A DNA stretch of 64,000 nucleotides from Polymorphobacter megasporae (lineage in GTDB: Bacteria; Pseudomonadota; Alphaproteobacteria; Sphingomonadales; Sphingomonadaceae), in NCBI RefSeq assembly GCF_018982885.2, contig NZ_CP081848.1:1612001-1676000 (forward strand). The letters run 5' to 3'. A model generated the notes under the pieces. The model was not told the origin of the DNA. It saw nothing but the letters and a program-made list of their open reading frames with translations, and did not search any database. The position numbers and the translations under genes were made by a program. Each line of letters opens with the position of its first letter. Within the stretch, counting starts at the first letter, position 1. This document shows, piece by piece, positions 15,386 to 24,950 of the stretch.

Positions 15386-18300
15386 ATGGCGACGATTGGT
15401 CAAACCGGCGCGGTAACGCCCGGCGAACGCGCGCTGGCGGCGGCATTGTTCGATTCGGCATTGCCCGGCGAGGCCGATAACATCGATAATGCCGCAGCGG
15501 CGCGGATCGTTGCCTTCGTCGAGGCGGCGGCGGCGGTCAGGCTTCCGGGCACCCCGGTGGTGTCGCTCGAAGCCGCGACCGCCGAGCGCGCGCATCCCGG
15601 GCGGCGGCGGCTGGCGCTGGCGATCGTCAACGACAACATGCCGTTCCTCGTCGACTCGGTGTCGCTCGCGATCACCGCGGCGGGGCTCGGGATCGATCGG
15701 CTGCTCCATCCGATCGTCGACGTCCGCCGCGATGCGGACGGGCGGTTGGTCAAGCTGATCGGCATCGGCGCGGGTCCGATCCCCGAAGGCGCGACGCGCG
15801 AATCGATCATCTATATCGAGCTCGAACGCGCCGGCGCGCGCAGCCGGGCCGACCTGCTCGATGCGCTCGGCCGGGTGCTCGACGATGTCCGCGCCGCCGT
15901 CGCCGACTGGCCGGCGATGCTGGCGATGCTCCACGAGTCGACGCGCGCGCTCGGCGAGAACCCGCCGCCGATCGCGCCGCATGCGAGTGCCGAGGCGATG
16001 GCGTTTCTCGAATGGCTCGCCGCCGACCGTTTCACCCTGCTCGGCACCCGCCGCTACGCGCTCGACGCCAACGGCGACGAGCTGCCCGATGCGACCGGGC
16101 TCGGCCTGCTGCGCGATCCTGCATATAAGGTGTGGGACGACGACGGCCCGGCGACGTCGGCGTCGCTGCGGCGCTTTCTGACGTCGCCCGAGCCGCTGCT
16201 GATCACCAAGGCGGGCGCGCTGTCGACCGTCCACCGCCGGGTCAACGCCGACCTGATCGCGGTCAAGACCTTCGACCGCGAGGGCCGCGCCGTCGCCGAG
16301 ACGCGCTTCGTCGGGCTGTTCACCAGCGCCGCGTTGGCGACGAGCCCACGCAACGTGCCACTCCTCCGCCGCAAGGTCGCCGGCATCACCGACGCGCTCG
16401 GCTTCGATCCGAAGGGGCATACTGGCAAGGCGCTCGCGCACGTCATCGAAGGCTTCCCGCGCGAGGAACTGTTCGAGACGACCCCGGCGCGGTTGCGGAC
16501 GATGGCGCTCGGGCTGCTGTCGCTGCTCGACCGGCCGCGGCCGAAGCTGTTCGCGCGCGCCGATGCCTTCGGGCGCTTCGTCTCGGTGCTCGTCTATGTC
16601 CCGCGCGATGCCTATACCAGCGGCGTCCGTGAGAGCGTCGGGGCGATGCTGACGTCGGCGTTCGACGGCACGCTGACCCGCTACGAGGTCGAGCTGCGCG
16701 CCGAGGGACTCGCCCGCGTCCATTATGTCATCGCGGTCCAGCACGACGTCGGCGAGATCGACGAGGCGGCGCTCGACGCCCAGCTCGATGCGCTCGTCCG
16801 CGGCTGGGACGAGGCGCTCGAGACGGCGTTGATCGATGCGGTCGGACCCGCCCGCGCCGCCCGCCTGACGCTCGCCAGCGGCAAGGGCTTTTCGGCGAGC
16901 TACCGCGCGCAATATTCGGCGGTCGAAGCAGCGGCCGACATGGTTGCGCTGTCACGCCTCGATGATGACCACGGCCGTGCGGTCCAGCTCTACCGCCGCG
17001 ACGGCGACCTCGACCATCAGCTGCGGCTCAAGATCTACCGCGTGGGCAAGATCATCGCGCTGTCGGACGCGGTGCCGGTGCTTGAGAACTTCGGCCTGCG
17101 GGTGATCGAGGAGTTCCCGTTCGACCTCGATGAAGGCGCGGGCTGGGTTCACGACTTCCTCCTCGAGGCCGCCGACACCACGGCGCATTTCGACCTCGCC
17201 GCGCTCAAAACGCGGGTCGAACCGGCGCTGACCGCGGTGCTGCTCGGCACGCAGGAGAATGACGGGTTCAACGCGCTGGTCATCGCCGCCGGGCTCGACG
17301 CCGAGGAGGCGGGCTGGCTGCGCGCTTATTTCCGCTACCTCCGCCAGACCGGGGTCAGCTACGGCCTGATGACCGTCGTCGACGCCCTGCGCCGCTACCC
17401 CGGCATCACGCGCGACCTCGTCGGCTTCTTCCGGGGGCGGTTCGAGCGCGCCGAGGACACCTCGACCGACGCGATCGACGCTGGGCTTGCCGATGTCACG
17501 GCGATCGACGACGACCGCATCCTCCGCCTCTATCGCTCGGTTATCGCGGCGACGTTGCGGACCAACGCCTTCGTCCCCGGCGGCCCCGAGGCACTCGCCT
17601 TCAAGCTCGATAGCAGCGCCGTCCCCGGGCTGCCGCGCCCGGTCCCGTACCGCGAGATCTGGGTGTTCAGCCCGCGCGTCGAGGGCATCCATCTGCGCTA
17701 CGGCCCGATCGCGCGCGGCGGCTTGCGCTGGTCCGACCGGCGCGACGACTTCCGCACCGAGGTGCTCGGGCTGGTCAAGGCGCAGAAGGTCAAGAACACC
17801 GTCATCGTGCCCACCGGGGCGAAGGGCGGCTTCTACCCCAAGCTGCTGCCAGCCCCGTCGAACCGCGACGCGTGGCTCGCCGAAGGGACCGAGGCGTACA
17901 AGATATTCGTCCGCGCGCTGCTGTCGCTGACCGACAACCTCGCGGTCGATGGCAGCAACATTCCGCCCGCGCACGTCGTCTGCCGCGACGCACCCGACCC
18001 GTATCTCGTCGTCGCCGCCGACAAGGGAACCGCGACCTTCTCCGACACCGCGAACCAGATCGCCCTCGATGCCGGCTTCTGGCTCGGCGACGCCTTCGCT
18101 TCCGGAGGGCGGGTCGGCTACGACCACAAGGCGATGGCGATCACCGCCAAGGGGGCGTGGATTTCGGTCCAGCGCCACTTCCGCGAGCTCGGCCACGATG
18201 TCGAGACCGAAGCAACGACAGTCGTCGGCGTCGGCGACATGTCGGGCGACGTCTTCGGTAATGGCATGCTGCTGTCGCGCGCGATCCGGCTATTGGCGGC

Positions 18301-20098
18301 GTTCGACCACCGCCACATCTTCCTCGACCCCACCCCCGATGCCGCCGTGAGCTTCGCCGAGCGCCAGCGACTGTTCGTCCTGCCGCGCTCGTCGTGGGAC
18401 GATTATGACAAGGCGCTGCTGTCGGCGGGCGGCGGCGTCTTCCCGCGCAGCCAGAAGTCGATCCCGATCAGCCCGCAGGTCAAGGCCGCGCTCGGCATCG
18501 CCGCCGACACGCTGTCGCCGTCGGAGCTGATCGTCGCGATCCTGACCGCCAAGGTCGACCTATTGTGGTTCGGCGGCATCGGCACCTACGTCAAGGCGGC
18601 AGGCGAATCGAACAACGACGTCGGCGACCGGGCCAATGACAGCCACCGGATCGACGGCGCGATGATCGGCGCGAAGGTCGTCGGGGAGGGCGCGAACCTC
18701 GGCCTGACGCAGGCGGGGCGGATCGAGTTCGCCAGCAAGGGTGGGCGCCTCAATACCGACTTCATCGACAATTCGGCGGGGGTCGACTGCTCGGACAACG
18801 AGGTCAACATCAAGATCGCGCTCAACGCCGAGGTCGCCGCCGGGCGGTTGACCGAGGCTGCGCGCAACGAGCTGCTGGCGTCGATGACCGATGACGTCGC
18901 GACGCTCGTGCTCCGCGACAACATCCTCCAGACGCAGGCGTTGAGCATTGCCGAGCGTGGCGGCGTTGCGGCGCTGCCGGGGCATATCCGGCTGATCGAG
19001 ATGCTCGAGGACGGAGCCGCCGAGCTCGACCGCCAGGTCGAGGGACTGGCGTCCGACGAGGTACTGGCACAGCGCGGCCGGTCGGGGCAGGGGCTTGAAC
19101 GCCCCGAACTCGCGGTCGTCCTCGCCTACGCCAAGATGGCGGTCTACGACGCGCTCGTCGTCAGCCCGCTGGTCACCGACGCGCTGCTCGTCCCCGACCT
19201 CCACGCCGCTTTCCCGCGGGCGATGCAGGAGCGCTTCGCCGCCGCGATCGACGACCACCGGCTGCGGCGCGAGCTGATCGCGACCAAGCTGGCGAACGAG
19301 CTGGTCAATCGGGGCGGGCTTACCCTGCCGTTCGAACTCGCCGAGGAATTCGGGGTCGACCTCGCGGAAGTCGCCGGGGCTTTCGTCGCCGCGCGCGACC
19401 TGTTCGATTTCCGCGGGCTATGGGCGGCGATCGACGCCGCGCCGGTCGCGGGACCGGTTCACCTCGACCTCCACGTCGACGCGGTCGCGGCGCTGCGGAT
19501 GCAGATGGCCGACCTGCTGCGCGCCGGCAGCTGTCTCGCGCCGTCGGCACTTGTCGAGCGCCTCGCGCCCGGCATTGCGCGTCTCGGCGATGCGCTCGGC
19601 CAGTTGCTCCGGCCCGAGCCCAAGGCGCAGATCGACCGCTTCGCCGCGCGCCTCGCCGCGATGGGGGCACCCGCCGATGTCGCGGCACAGTTGGTGCGGA
19701 CCACCTCGCTCGACGGCGCGATCGGGACGGGGCTGCTCGCCGCCGATCTCGGCGTTCCCGAGGCGGCGATCGCGAGCGCCTATACCGGGCTCGGCGAAGC
19801 GACCGGGCTCGACTGGGCCAAGGGCGCGACCGCCGCGCTGACGCCTGCCGATCCGTGGGAGCGGCTGCTCCAGGCGGGGCTGGTCCGCGATTTCGAGGCG
19901 CTGCGACTCGACCTGCTCCGCCGGATCGTACCTGCGGGCGGTGACCCCACCGCCGCCGTCACCGCATGGGAAGCCGCCAACGCCGATCGCCTCGCGCGAA
20001 TCGCCGGACCGATCGCCCGGGCCCGGAGCGGCGGGCCAGTGACGACGGCGATGTTGGCACACCTTGCGAGCCAGGCGCGGGCGGCAATGGCGGGCTGA
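15386..20098 (+). CDS. NAD-dependent glutamate dehydrogenase, 180-kDa class
   Basis: This 1570-residue protein oxidatively deaminates L-glutamate to 2-oxoglutarate and ammonia with NAD+, feeding amino acids into the TCA cycle in the cytoplasm. Length and layout match the large GDH class: a long N-terminal regulatory part with ACT-like segments (about 1-650), a catalytic domain with GGLRWSDRRDDFRTEVLGLV and the PTGAKGGF lysine motif near 790-815, a Rossmann region with VVGVGDMSGDVFGNGML, and a helical C-terminal domain. The ATG at 15386 follows GGGAG by six bases. It is monocistronic as far as visible. Confidence 0.97.
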   Translation: MATIGQTGAVTPGERALAAALFDSALPGEADNIDNAAAARIVAFVEAAAAVRLPGTPVVSLEAATAERAHPGRRRLALAIVNDNMPFLVDSVSLAITAAGLGIDRLLHPIVDVRRDADGRLVKLIGIGAGPIPEGATRESIIYIELERAGARSRADLLDALGRVLDDVRAAVADWPAMLAMLHESTRALGENPPPIAPHASAEAMAFLEWLAADRFTLLGTRRYALDANGDELPDATGLGLLRDPAYKVWDDDGPATSASLRRFLTSPEPLLITKAGALSTVHRRVNADLIAVKTFDREGRAVAETRFVGLFTSAALATSPRNVPLLRRKVAGITDALGFDPKGHTGKALAHVIEGFPREELFETTPARLRTMALGLLSLLDRPRPKLFARADAFGRFVSVLVYVPRDAYTSGVRESVGAMLTSAFDGTLTRYEVELRAEGLARVHYVIAVQHDVGEIDEAALDAQLDALVRGWDEALETALIDAVGPARAARLTLASGKGFSASYRAQYSAVEAAADMVALSRLDDDHGRAVQLYRRDGDLDHQLRLKIYRVGKIIALSDAVPVLENFGLRVIEEFPFDLDEGAGWVHDFLLEAADTTAHFDLAALKTRVEPALTAVLLGTQENDGFNALVIAAGLDAEEAGWLRAYFRYLRQTGVSYGLMTVVDALRRYPGITRDLVGFFRGRFERAEDTSTDAIDAGLADVTAIDDDRILRLYRSVIAATLRTNAFVPGGPEALAFKLDSSAVPGLPRPVPYREIWVFSPRVEGIHLRYGPIARGGLRWSDRRDDFRTEVLGLVKAQKVKNTVIVPTGAKGGFYPKLLPAPSNRDAWLAEGTEAYKIFVRALLSLTDNLAVDGSNIPPAHVVCRDAPDPYLVVAADKGTATFSDTANQIALDAGFWLGDAFASGGRVGYDHKAMAITAKGAWISVQRHFRELGHDVETEATTVVGVGDMSGDVFGNGMLLSRAIRLLAAFDHRHIFLDPTPDAAVSFAERQRLFVLPRSSWDDYDKALLSAGGGVFPRSQKSIPISPQVKAALGIAADTLSPSELIVAILTAKVDLLWFGGIGTYVKAAGESNNDVGDRANDSHRIDGAMIGAKVVGEGANLGLTQAGRIEFASKGGRLNTDFIDNSAGVDCSDNEVNIKIALNAEVAAGRLTEAARNELLASMTDDVATLVLRDNILQTQALSIAERGGVAALPGHIRLIEMLEDGAAELDRQVEGLASDEVLAQRGRSGQGLERPELAVVLAYAKMAVYDALVVSPLVTDALLVPDLHAAFPRAMQERFAAAIDDHRLRRELIATKLANELVNRGGLTLPFELAEEFGVDLAEVAGAFVAARDLFDFRGLWAAIDAAPVAGPVHLDLHVDAVAALRMQMADLLRAGSCLAPSALVERLAPGIARLGDALGQLLRPEPKAQIDRFAARLAAMGAPADVAAQLVRTTSLDGAIGTGLLAADLGVPEAAIASAYTGLGEATGLDWAKGATAALTPADPWERLLQAGLVRDFEALRLDLLRRIVPAGGDPTAAVTAWEAANADRLARIAGPIARARSGGPVTTAMLAHLASQARAAMAG

Positions 20099-20181
20099 CG
20101 ATGAGAAAGCGCTGACGAAGCCACCCGTGGGCGACCGACCCGGATCGCCGCTAGCGCAGGGCCAGAGGTGTAGGACAGCGC

Positions 20182-21699
20182 TTATCCGGCCGGCGGCGGC
20201 GTCCGGTACGTCGTTTCCCAACTGCCGCCAAGCGCGCGGATCAGGCTGACCGATGTCGCCTGCTGGTTGGCCACGGCGGTGACGAGCGTCCGCCGTGCGG
20301 TCAGCGCGGTCGCCTGGACCGTCACGACGGTGGTGTAGTCGACCTGCCCGGCGAGGTACTGGTTGAGCGTCAGTTTCTCGGTCTCGTCGGCGGCCGCCGA
20401 TGCCGCCTGCCGCAGTGTGGTGGTCACCGCCAGCTGGCGTGCGCCGATCAATTGGTCCTCGGTATCCTGCAACGCCGACAGGACGGTCTGGCGGTAGGTC
20501 GCAACCGACTCACGCCACGTTGCGCGCGCCGCTGCGACTTGTCCGTGGATGAGCCCGCCGTCGAACACTGTCTGCGCCAGCGACGCGCCGAGCGACCACA
20601 GGAAGGCGCTGCCGTTGAACAGGCTGCCGATCGACGTCGCCGACTGGCCGACCGACCCGGTCAGCGTCAGGTTCGGGTAGAACGCTGCGACGGCGATGCC
20701 GATGCCGGCGTTGGCAGCAGCGACGCGGCGCTCGGCGGCGGCGATGTCGGGGCGACGCTGAAGCAGGGTCGACGGGACTTCGGCGGGGACGGCGGGGACG
20801 ACCGGCGCCCACGCCGCATGCTGGATGACGAAGGTTGCCGGGGCCTCGCCGGTCAGGACGGCGATCGCATGTTCGAGGACGCCGCGCTGGCGAACGAGTT
20901 CGGCCAAGTCGCCGCGCGTGCTCGCCACCTGCGTCCGCGCCTGAAGGAGGTCGGTCTTCGCCGACACGCCGGCATTATAACGGTTGAGCGTGATCTGGAG
21001 CGCGCGGTCGTACGACTTGCCGGTGGCGACGGTCAGGTCGATCTCGGCGTCGAGTGAACGCATCTGGAGATAGTCGGTCGCGAGCGTCGACTGCGCCGAC
21101 AGCCGTGCGGCGGCGAGGTCGGCGGCGCTTGCGGCCGCATTGCCTTTCGCCTGCTCGACGGTTCGGCGGACGCGGCCCCACAGGTCGGGTTCCCAGCTGG
21201 CACCACCGGTCAGCCGGTAACGCTCACCGCTGCCGGTCGAGCCGACCGTCGAGCTGCCGGTGCCGCCGGTCGTCGTCCCTGTTCCAGTTCCGATCGTGCT
21301 GCCGCCGGTCGTCGTACCGATGCCGCCGCCGCTGGTAATGATCGTGCCGTTGCTGCCGCCGCCGCCCGACTTGGTCACCGCCGGCGTGATGTCGAGCGTC
21401 GGGAAGAGTCCGGCGCGCGCCTCGCGGACCAGCGCCTGCGACTGCTCGACCGCCGCGACTGCTGCCGCGACGTTCTGATTCGACACCTCGATCCGCGCGC
21501 ACAGATCGTTGAGCACCGGGTCGTTGAATGCCGTCCACCACGGCCCCTTGTCGAGCAGGTCGCCCGGCACGGCGGTGGTCCAGCCGGCGGCCTCCTTGAA
21601 TGCCGGCGGCGTCAGGTCGGTCGGCCGCTTGTAGTTCGGCCCGACGGTGCACGACGCGAGCAACGCGGCGGTCAGGGCAATGGGCAGGACACGCTTCAT
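20182..21699 (-). CDS. RND efflux outer-membrane channel lipoprotein (NodT/OprM family)
   Basis: This is the outer-membrane factor of the pump encoded at 20182-29453. The 505-residue product starts at the ATG at 21699, which overlaps the preceding permease stop (ATGA) and begins a lipoprotein signal with ALLASC (Cys17) and VGPNYKRP, the family hallmark. Two OEP repeats follow (about 60-270 and 280-490), with QRRPDIAAAERRVAAANAGIG in the second. Residues 111-158 (DNA 21226-21369) are an inserted Gly/Thr/Ser tract just before SWEPDLWG, which OprM and NodT lack. Its place corresponds to opmB in muxABC-opmB. Confidence 0.93.
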   Translation of the reverse strand: MKRVLPIALTAALLASCTVGPNYKRPTDLTPPAFKEAAGWTTAVPGDLLDKGPWWTAFNDPVLNDLCARIEVSNQNVAAAVAAVEQSQALVREARAGLFPTLDITPAVTKSGGGGSNGTIITSGGGIGTTTGGSTIGTGTGTTTGGTGSSTVGSTGSGERYRLTGGASWEPDLWGRVRRTVEQAKGNAAASAADLAAARLSAQSTLATDYLQMRSLDAEIDLTVATGKSYDRALQITLNRYNAGVSAKTDLLQARTQVASTRGDLAELVRQRGVLEHAIAVLTGEAPATFVIQHAAWAPVVPAVPAEVPSTLLQRRPDIAAAERRVAAANAGIGIAVAAFYPNLTLTGSVGQSATSIGSLFNGSAFLWSLGASLAQTVFDGGLIHGQVAAARATWRESVATYRQTVLSALQDTEDQLIGARQLAVTTTLRQAASAAADETEKLTLNQYLAGQVDYTTVVTVQATALTARRTLVTAVANQQATSVSLIRALGGSWETTYRTPPPAG

Positions 21700-24600
21700 G
21701 CGAACTCCGGGTGCAGCCGCGCCGCCGCGCGCTCTTGAGGCGAACGGTGGCGGAAGCGGTCGAGCGCGAGATAGACGACCGGGGTGGTGAGCAGCGTCAG
21801 CACCTGGCTGACGAGCAAGCCGCCGATGATCGCGATGCCGAGCGGGTGGCGCAGCTCGGCACCCTCGCCCCACCCGATCGCCAGCGGCACCGCGCCGAGG
21901 ACCGCCGCGAGCGTCGTCATGACGATCGGGCGGAAGCGCAGCAGTGATGCGCGGGTGATCGCCTCGCGCGGCGACAGCCCTTGCTCGCGCTCGGCGGCGA
22001 GAGCGAAGTCGATGATCAGGATGGCGTTCTTCTTGACGATTCCGATCAGCAGGACGACGCCGATCAGCGCGATGATCGAGAATTCGGTGCCGCTTGCGAG
22101 CAATGCGATGACCGCTCCGACCCCCGCCGACGGCAATGTCGACAGCACCGTCAGCGGGTGGATCAGGCTTTCGTAGAGCATCCCCAGCACGATGTAGATC
22201 ACGACGATCGCCGACAGGATCAACAGCGGGGTCGACTTGAGCGAGTCCTGGAACGCCTTCGCGGTCCCGGCGAAGCTGCCGTGGACATCGGCTGGGGCGC
22301 GGACCTGTGCGAGCGCGTCGGCAATCACCGGGGTCGCATCGGACAGCGACTTGCCGGGCGCGAGGTTGAACGAGATCGTCGCGGCGGGCGATCCTGCCTG
22401 GTGATTGATCGACGACGCCGTCGCGCGGGTGTCGTAGTGGCTGAACGCGGCGAGCGGGATCATCGTCGACGCCACCGCCGACAGCGCGCTGCCCGACGCC
22501 TGGACATCGCCGTTCGACCCGGCGGCGGGAGCGGCGGCGTTCTGCGCGGTCGTTGCGGTCGCGCCGATGATGCTGCCTGCCGCGACCGCGCTCGTCCCGC
22601 CGCCGCGCGATGCCGCCTGCGGGGCGTTTGCGGGGACGTAGATATTCGCCAGCGCATCGGGGTTGAGGCGGAACGGGGCCGCCGCCTCCATGATCACCTT
22701 ATACTGGTTGAGGTCGCTGTAGATCGTCGACACGCCGCGCTGGCCAAAGGCGTCGTACAGGATGTTGTCGACGTCGCGCGCGGTGGTTCCCAGTCGCGCG
22801 GCGCGGTCGCGGTCGACCGTAAGGAACGTCTCCACCCCGTTCTGCTGGGTGTCGGCGTCGATGTCGGTCAGGACGTTGCTGCGCTTCAGGATCGCGACCA
22901 TCTTGTCGGCATAGCCCGGCAGCGTGTCGGCATCATCGCCCGACAGCGTGTACTGGTAGGTCGCATTGCCCTGCCGCCCGCCGACGCGGACGTCCTGGAC
23001 CGGCGAGAGGAACAGCGCCGCGCCGGCGACGCGCGCGAGCTTCGGGCGCAGCCGGGCGATGACCGCGTTGCTGCCGCTGCTGCGCTCGCCCTTGGGCTTC
23101 AATTGGGCGAAGGCGAAACCGCCGCCGCCGCCACGGCTGCCGCCGCCGCCGGTGAAGCCGACCACGGTCGCGATATCGGGATCGTGCGCGACGATCGTCG
23201 TCAGCTGGGTCAGCTTTGCGGCGGAGACGGCGAACGAGGAGCGCTGGTCGAGCCGGACGCCGCCGTTCAACGACCCGGTGTCCTGCTCGGGGAAGAAGCC
23301 CTTGGGGATCGCCGCCCACAGATAGACGTTGATTCCGATCGTCGCGACGAGGATCAGCAGGATCAGCGCGGCATTGTCGAGCGCCCAGTCGAGCGCCTTG
23401 GCGTATCCCCTGATCGTTCGGTCGAATCCGCCCTCGATCACGCGCGCAAACCGTCCCGGCGTCTCGTCGGACTTGTCCTTGAGCAGCAACGCGCAGATCA
23501 TCGGCGTCGTCGTCAGCGAGATGACGAGCGAGATCATCACCGACGCCGACAGCGTGATCGCGAATTCGCGGAACAGCCGTCCGACGATCCCGCCCATGAA
23601 CAGCAAGGGGATGAACACCGCGACGAGGCTGATCGAGATCGACAGGACAGTGAAGCCGACCTCCTTCGCGCCCGTCAGCGCCGCCTCCATCCGCGGCATC
23701 CCGTCCTCAATGTGGCGGACGATGTTCTCGAGCACGACGATCGCATCGTCGACGACGAAGCCGGTGGCGACGGTCAGCGCCATCAGCGACAGGTTGTTGA
23801 GGCTGAACCCCAGCAGATACATCACGCCAAGCGTTCCGAGCAGCGACACCACGACCGCGACCGCGGGCACCACCGTCGCGCGCCACGACCGCAGGAACAC
23901 GCTGACGACGAGCACCACGAGCAACGTCGCGATCAGCAGCGTGACCTCGACGTCGCGCAGGCTTGCGCGGATCGTCGTCGTGCGGTCGGACGCGATCGCC
24001 ATGTCGATGTCGGCAGGCAGCCCGGCGCGGAGCCCGGGGAGCTGCGCCTTGACCGCCTCGACCGCGGCGATGATGTTCGCGCCCGGCTGGCGGCTGATGA
24101 TCGCGACGACCGCTGGCTTGCCGTTGAACAGGCCGATTGTCCGCGCGTCCTCGGGGCCGTCGGTAACCTCGGCGACATCGCTCAACCGGACCGCCGCGCC
24201 GTTGCGATAGGCGATGATCAGCGGACGATAATCGGCGGCGGCGCGGCGCGCGGCGCTGGTGTAGATCTGGAAGCGCTGCCCGCCCGCGTCGACCGTCCCC
24301 TTCGGCCGGTTGGGGTTGGTCGCGGCGATCGCGGCGCGGACGTCCTCGAGGCTGAGGCCGAGGTGTGCCAGCGCGAGCGGATTGACGTCAATCCGGACCG
24401 ACGGCAGCGAGCCGCCGCCGATCTGGACCTCGCCGACGCCGTCGACCTGGCTCAGCCGCTGCTGGACGATGTTCGACACCGCATCGTAAATCTGGAAGGC
24501 GCTGCGCGTTTTCGACGTCAGCGCGAGGATCATGATCGGCGCATCGGCGGCGTTGATCTTGCGGTACGTCGGGTTCGACCTGAGCGTCGCCGGCAAGTCG

Positions 24601-24950
24601 ACCCGCGACGCCGCGATCGCCGCCTGGACGTCGCGGGCCGCGCCATTGATGTCGCGGTCGAGGTTGAACTGGAGGGTGATCCGCGTCGATCCGGTCCCCG
24701 ACTGGCTCGTCATCTCCGAAACATCGGCGATCGTGCCGAGGCGGCGTTCGAGCGGGGTCGCGACCGACGACGCCATCGTTGCCGGCGACGCGCCCGACAG
24801 GCTGGCGTTGATCGAGATCGTCGGGAAGTCGACCTGGGGCAGCGGCGACACCGGCAGGACGAAATACGCCGCGATCCCCGACAGCGCGATGCCGATCGTC
24901 AGCAGGATCGTCGCGATCGGACGCCTGACGAAGGGCGAAGACAGGCTCAT
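21696..24950 (-). CDS. mdtC: RND efflux permease, MdtC/MuxC type
   Basis: This 1084-residue inner-membrane proton/drug antiporter is the second permease of a hetero-trimeric pair. It shows FVRRPIATILLTIGI at TM1, VDFPTISINASLSGASP, and the TM4 proton-relay pair in GFVVDDAIVVLENI (Asp401, Asp402). It is about 60 residues longer than E. coli MdtC (about 1025 residues) because of an Ala/Ser/Gly-rich insert at 778-829 (DNA 22464-22619) and a Gly run at 600-611 in the porter domain. It overlaps the outer-membrane factor by four bases, and its ATG overlaps the mdtB stop (24947-24950). Confidence 0.92.
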   Translation of the reverse strand: MSLSSPFVRRPIATILLTIGIALSGIAAYFVLPVSPLPQVDFPTISINASLSGASPATMASSVATPLERRLGTIADVSEMTSQSGTGSTRITLQFNLDRDINGAARDVQAAIAASRVDLPATLRSNPTYRKINAADAPIMILALTSKTRSAFQIYDAVSNIVQQRLSQVDGVGEVQIGGGSLPSVRIDVNPLALAHLGLSLEDVRAAIAATNPNRPKGTVDAGGQRFQIYTSAARRAAADYRPLIIAYRNGAAVRLSDVAEVTDGPEDARTIGLFNGKPAVVAIISRQPGANIIAAVEAVKAQLPGLRAGLPADIDMAIASDRTTTIRASLRDVEVTLLIATLLVVLVVSVFLRSWRATVVPAVAVVVSLLGTLGVMYLLGFSLNNLSLMALTVATGFVVDDAIVVLENIVRHIEDGMPRMEAALTGAKEVGFTVLSISISLVAVFIPLLFMGGIVGRLFREFAITLSASVMISLVISLTTTPMICALLLKDKSDETPGRFARVIEGGFDRTIRGYAKALDWALDNAALILLILVATIGINVYLWAAIPKGFFPEQDTGSLNGGVRLDQRSSFAVSAAKLTQLTTIVAHDPDIATVVGFTGGGGSRGGGGGFAFAQLKPKGERSSGSNAVIARLRPKLARVAGAALFLSPVQDVRVGGRQGNATYQYTLSGDDADTLPGYADKMVAILKRSNVLTDIDADTQQNGVETFLTVDRDRAARLGTTARDVDNILYDAFGQRGVSTIYSDLNQYKVIMEAAAPFRLNPDALANIYVPANAPQAASRGGGTSAVAAGSIIGATATTAQNAAAPAAGSNGDVQASGSALSAVASTMIPLAAFSHYDTRATASSINHQAGSPAATISFNLAPGKSLSDATPVIADALAQVRAPADVHGSFAGTAKAFQDSLKSTPLLILSAIVVIYIVLGMLYESLIHPLTVLSTLPSAGVGAVIALLASGTEFSIIALIGVVLLIGIVKKNAILIIDFALAAEREQGLSPREAITRASLLRFRPIVMTTLAAVLGAVPLAIGWGEGAELRHPLGIAIIGGLLVSQVLTLLTTPVVYLALDRFRHRSPQERAAARLHPEFA

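Noticed and set aside
14717..16912. Open frame of 731 codons on the minus strand opposite the PAS-like and glutamate dehydrogenase genes
   Set aside because: Arg/Asp-rich composition, no recognisable motif, fully overlapped by two better-supported genes; a shadow frame.
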